This document shows positions 60,074 through 64,000 of a stretch of 64,000 nucleotides of DNA, piece by piece. Both the position numbers and the translations under genes were made by a program. The notes below the pieces were generated by a model. The model saw nothing but the letters and a program-made list of their open reading frames with translations, was not told the origin of the DNA and made no database searches. Source of the DNA: Balanoglossus misakiensis (Eukaryota; Hemichordata); contig CM082584.2 of assembly GCA_040954595.2 (NCBI GenBank), forward strand, positions 558,001 to 622,000, read 5' to 3'. How positions within the stretch are numbered: the stretch's first letter is position 1; the number at the start of each line of letters is the position of its first letter.

Positions 60074-62139
60074 CAACACCGATGTTAGTTGGGGGCACGG
60101 CCTGCAGTACTGCCGGGTAAGCTGACATCGGCGTACCGCATATAATGTAAGGGGGGGGGTGGGGGGGGGGGAACGGAACGGTTCAATACTACATTTATTA
60201 GATATCAGCTAATTTTGGACAATCATCTAAAATCTAAATCATTTTTTCATATTTGGATATCTGATGAAGTAGGAAATTTCCATTGTATGTAAAAATGGTG
60301 CTGATTATAAAAAATGCACTCTGAATGAGCTGATTTAATACAAAATTGCCTTTTATTCGTTTTTGCACCAAAAAGGTCATTTTTAGGCAAAACATTCTTT
60401 ATTTTTTTAATTCGGTGACCTGATCATATATAAACAATTGCTTGTATGTTAAAAGTTTTTATGACTTTTAAAAGCAGTGACACTGGCGGCATTCAACACG
60501 AAAATAACAATTTTAGCCACAATTTGGTCAAAATGGTAAATTTTTGAAAATTACAAAAAATACCTGTTTTCTACATTTTCGGAAATCTGATGGAGTATAG
60601 AATGCTCTTCGTATGTATATATCGATACAAATTCCACAAAAGACCGTCTAATTTGGCTCACTGCAGACAAAATTGCGTTTTACCAAATTTTCCTTGAAAA
60701 TGTCATTTTTAGAAAAACAAATAAAAAAACCTTTGTTCTTCGAATTTGGTGCCCTGATCATATATGACATGTTGATTGTATGTTAAAACTTTCGACCACT
60801 CTAAAAATGCAGAGATATTGACGGAATTCAAGAAAAAATAGCCATTTTGGCCATATTTTAACAAAAATGGTAAATTTTTAAAAAATCATAAAAAATTAAC
60901 TCTTTTCTTCATTTTCGGAAATATTATGGAGCATGAAGTGTCGTTCTCTTGTAAAAAGTGCTGCAAATTCCAGAAAAGGCGGTATAATTTGAATCACCCA
61001 AGACAAAATTACCATTTTCGACTTTTTTTCGAAAAATTGTCTTTTTTACAAAATAAATAAGAATAAATTCTTTTCTTAGTTTCAAACGGGTAGAGATACT
61101 TTCCACACGGGTTTCCTAACATTGACTTCCCGTTCATCGACTCAGATTTCCTACAGCATAAGTCGGCTAAAACCCTGACACTCTAGAGCAGAAACAGTTG
61201 CACACTGGAAACGTTGAACAAGTCGATTTTTCTACGGCCTGGCTCGGCTAAATCTCCGTCACAATATGACAGACACTAGCGTACGTTAGCAACGGTGATC
61301 AAGTGAGATTTCCTACGGCATGGCTTGGCTAAAGCCCTGGCACTCTAGAGCAAAAACACGCGTACAGAGACCACGTTGATCTACTCACATTTCCTTCGGC
61401 CTGGCACGGCTGATGCCCCGGCACTATATATAGGACACAGACTGGCGTAAGTTAACAACGGAAATCACGTCGGGTTTCCTACGGCCTGGCTCAGCTGAAG
61501 CCCCGGCACTCTAGAGCAGAAACACGCGTACAGAGACCACGTTGATCAAGTCTGATCTCCTACGGCTTGGCTCGACTAAAACCCCGGCACACTATGACAG
61601 ACACTAGCGTTCGTTAGCAACGTTGATCAAGTCAGATTTCCTACGGCTTGGCTTGGCTAAAACCCTGGCACTCTAGAGCAGAAACACGCGTACAGAGACC
61701 ACGTTAATCTACTCACATTTCCTTCGGCCTGGCACGGCTGATGCCCCGGCACTATATATATGACACAGACTGGCGTAAGTTAACAACGGTAATCACGTCG
61801 GGTTTCCTATGGCCTGGCTCAGCTGAAGCCCCGGCACTCTAGAGCAGAAACAGGCGTACATTGACCACGTTGATCAAGTCAGATTTCCTACGGCCTGGCT
61901 CGACTAAAACCCCGGCACACCATGACAGACACTAGCGTTCGTTAGCAACGGTGATCAAGTCGGATTTCCTTCGGCCTGGCTCTGCAAAAGACCCGACACT
62001 CTAGTACAAAGACGTTGGCTAAGTCGGGCAAACCGAAGAGGGAAAGTCACAGCGGGTCAACACTCGACATTTGTTCGGGTAGGACTGCATTATTGCCTGT
62101 CAATATATAGAGAAAGCCCGAATTTAACCAGGGCGTTTC
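60074..62139 (+). repeat. Forward satellite unit (2066 bp) with 9G-T-11G tract
   Basis: It shares the 'ccaacaccgatg' start and interrupted G tract with 9279-11260 and (in reverse) with 53549-55285. Confidence 0.88.
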
Positions 62140-64000
62140 AAACACCGACGTTAGTTGGGGGCACGGCCTGCAGTACTGCCGGGTAAGCTTACATCGGCGT
62201 ACCGCATATAATGTAGGGGGGGGGGGGGGACAGAACGGTTCAATACTACATTTATTAGATATCAGCTAATTTTGGACAATCATCTAAAATCTAAATCATT
62301 TTTTCATATTTGGATATCTGATGATGTATGAAATTTCCATTTTATGTAAAAATGGTGCTGATTATAAAAAATGCACTCTGAATGAGCTGATTTAATACAA
62401 AATTGCGTTTTTGCACCCAAAAGGTAATTTTTATGCAAAACATTCTTTATTTTTTTTAATTCGGTGACCTGATCATATATAAACAATTGCTTGTATGTTA
62501 AACGTTTTTATGACTTTTAAAAGCAGTGACACTCGCGGCATTCAACACGAAAATAACAATTTTAGCCACAATTTGGTCAAAATGGTAAATTTTTGAAAAT
62601 TACAAAAAAGACCTGTTTTCTACATTTTCGGAAATCTGATGGAGTATAGAATGCTCTTCGTATGTATATATCGATACAAATTCCACAAAAGACCGTCTAA
62701 TTTGGCTCACTGCAGACAAAATTGCTTTTTACCAAATTTTCCTTGAAAATGTCATTTTTAGAAAAAAAAACTAAAAAAACCTTTGTTCTTCGAATTTGGT
62801 GCCCTGATCATATATGACATGTTGATTGTATGTTAAAACTTTCGACCACTCCAAAAATGCAGAGATATTGACGGAATTCAATAAAAAATAGCCATTTTGG
62901 CCATATTTTGACAAAAAAGGTAAATTTTTAAAAAATCATAAAAAATTAACTCTTTTCTTCATTTTCGGAAATATTATGGAGCATGAAGTGTCGTTCTCTT
63001 GTAAAAAGTGCTGCAAATTGCAGAAAAGGCGGTATAATTTGAATCACCCAAGACAAAATTACCATTTTCGACTTTTTTTTCGAAAAATTGTCTTTTTTAC
63101 AAAATAAATAAAAATAAATTCTTTTCTTAGTTTCAAACGGGTAGAGATACTTTCCACACGGATTTTCTAACATTGAATTCCCGTTCATCAACTCAGATTT
63201 CCTACAGCATAAGTCGGCTAAAATCCTGACACTCTAGAGCAGAAACAGTTGCACACTGGTAACGTTGAACAAGTCGATTTTTCTACGGCCTGGCTCGGCT
63301 AAATCTTCGTCACAATATGACAGACACTATCGTACGTTAGCAACGGTGATCAAGTCAGATTTTCTACGGCATGGCTTGGATAAAGCCCCGGCACTCTAGA
63401 GCAGAAACACGCGTACAGAGACCACGTTGATCAAGTCTGATCTCCTACGGCTTGGCTCGACTAAAACCCCGGCACACTATGATAGACACTAGAGTTCGTT
63501 AGCAACGTTGATCAAGTCAGATTTCCTACGGCATGGCTTGGCTAAAGCCCTGGCACTCTAGAGCAGAAACACGCGTACAAAAACCACGTTGATCTACTCA
63601 CATTTCCTTCGACCTGGCACGGCTGATGCCCCGGCACTATATATAGGACACAGACTGGCGTAAGTTAACAACGGTAATCACGTCGGGTTTCCTACGGCCT
63701 GGCTCAGCTGAAGCCCCGGCGCTCTAGAGCAGAAACAGGCGTACATTGACCACGTTGATCAAGTCAGATTTCCTACGGCGTGACTCGGCTGGTGCACCGG
63801 CTCTATATGACACAGACTGGCGTAAGTTATCAACGGTGATTACGTCGGATTTCCTACGGCCTGGTTTAGCTGAAGCCCCGGCACTTTAGAGCGGAAACAC
63901 GCGTACTTTGACCACGATGATCAAGTCAGATCTCCTACGGCCTGGCTCGACTAAAACCCCGGCACACCATGACAGACACTAGCGTTCGTTAGCAACGGTG
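62140..64000 (+). repeat. Forward satellite unit, LINE-adjacent type, runs off the window
   Basis: The G tract is 14. The diagnostic variants 'gatagacactagag' and 'aaaatcctgac' are those of the two units that border LINE copies 1 and 2. The window ends about 93 bp before the position equivalent to the LINE target site. Confidence 0.88.

Larger units (their letters stand above)
451..64000. repeat. Complex ~2.05-kb satellite array (overall)
   Basis: The landmark 'aaacaccgac' (or its complement) recurs at 451, 5008, 7056, 9279 (variant), 15984, 18027, 20080, 21963, 24014, 26065 and 28111. In reverse it ends at about 30806, 32860, 34909, 36961, 38845, 40728, 42781, 44830, 46872, 53548 and 55285, and it is forward again at about 60074 and 62140. 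Typical spacing is 2042-2054 bp, with short units near 1883 bp and longer ones up to about 2.2 kb. Orientation flips at about 30045 and about 57570. Interruptions are the BEL remnant (1964-3396) and two LINE copies (11261-15889, 46966-51587). I see no gene in it. Short AT-rich ORFs repeat from unit to unit only because the units do. Confidence 0.95.

Noticed and set aside
451-64000. rDNA spacer, 5S, histone or snRNA repeat unit
   Set aside because: No rRNA, tRNA, snRNA or histone sequence was recognised in any unit.

Overview
The window is non-coding, repeat-built animal DNA. Nothing in it looks bacterial: there are no operons, rRNAs, tRNAs or host genes. The only protein-coding sequence belongs to three retrotransposons: the 3' end of a CR1/L2/Jockey-type LINE, a 5'-deleted BEL/Pao LTR element, and two copies of a Tx1/L1-like LINE. 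This mix, with long tandem satellite, fits a metazoan and most likely a marine invertebrate. I cannot name the species.

About 53 kb is one complex satellite with a unit of about 2.05 kb. Each unit contains, in order: a short GC-rich lead with a 10-bp palindrome; a variable poly-G tract; about 0.95 kb of AT-rich DNA made of three old, diverged copies of a 335-bp repeat; about 0.87 kb of 81-83 bp subrepeats in two alternating types (dimer 166 bp, four-mer 328 bp); and a 120-bp tail.

Layout: 1-450 LINE 3' end; 451-30047 satellite in 'forward' orientation, interrupted by the BEL remnant (1964-3396) and by Tx1-like LINE copy 1 (11261-15889, + strand); a sharp inversion at 30042-30047; 30048-57568 satellite in 'reverse' orientation, containing LINE copy 2 (46966-51587, - strand); a second inversion at 57568-57573; 57573-64000 satellite forward again. 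The two Tx1-like copies share the same 5' truncation, the same target-site duplication and the same position in the satellite unit, so they come from one insertion copied by a large inverted duplication. The forward-reverse-forward order resembles an inverted triplication. The inverted block starts and ends at the same phase of the satellite unit, within about 6 bp.

The arms are not simple mirror copies. They differ by whole satellite units, private variants and a frameshift in LINE copy 2. About 30.05-32.86 kb, beside the first inversion, is dense in single-base indels relative to every other unit, so that junction needs raw-read confirmation. I found no host gene and no previously undescribed protein system. 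The novelty lies in the satellite architecture and its rearrangement.
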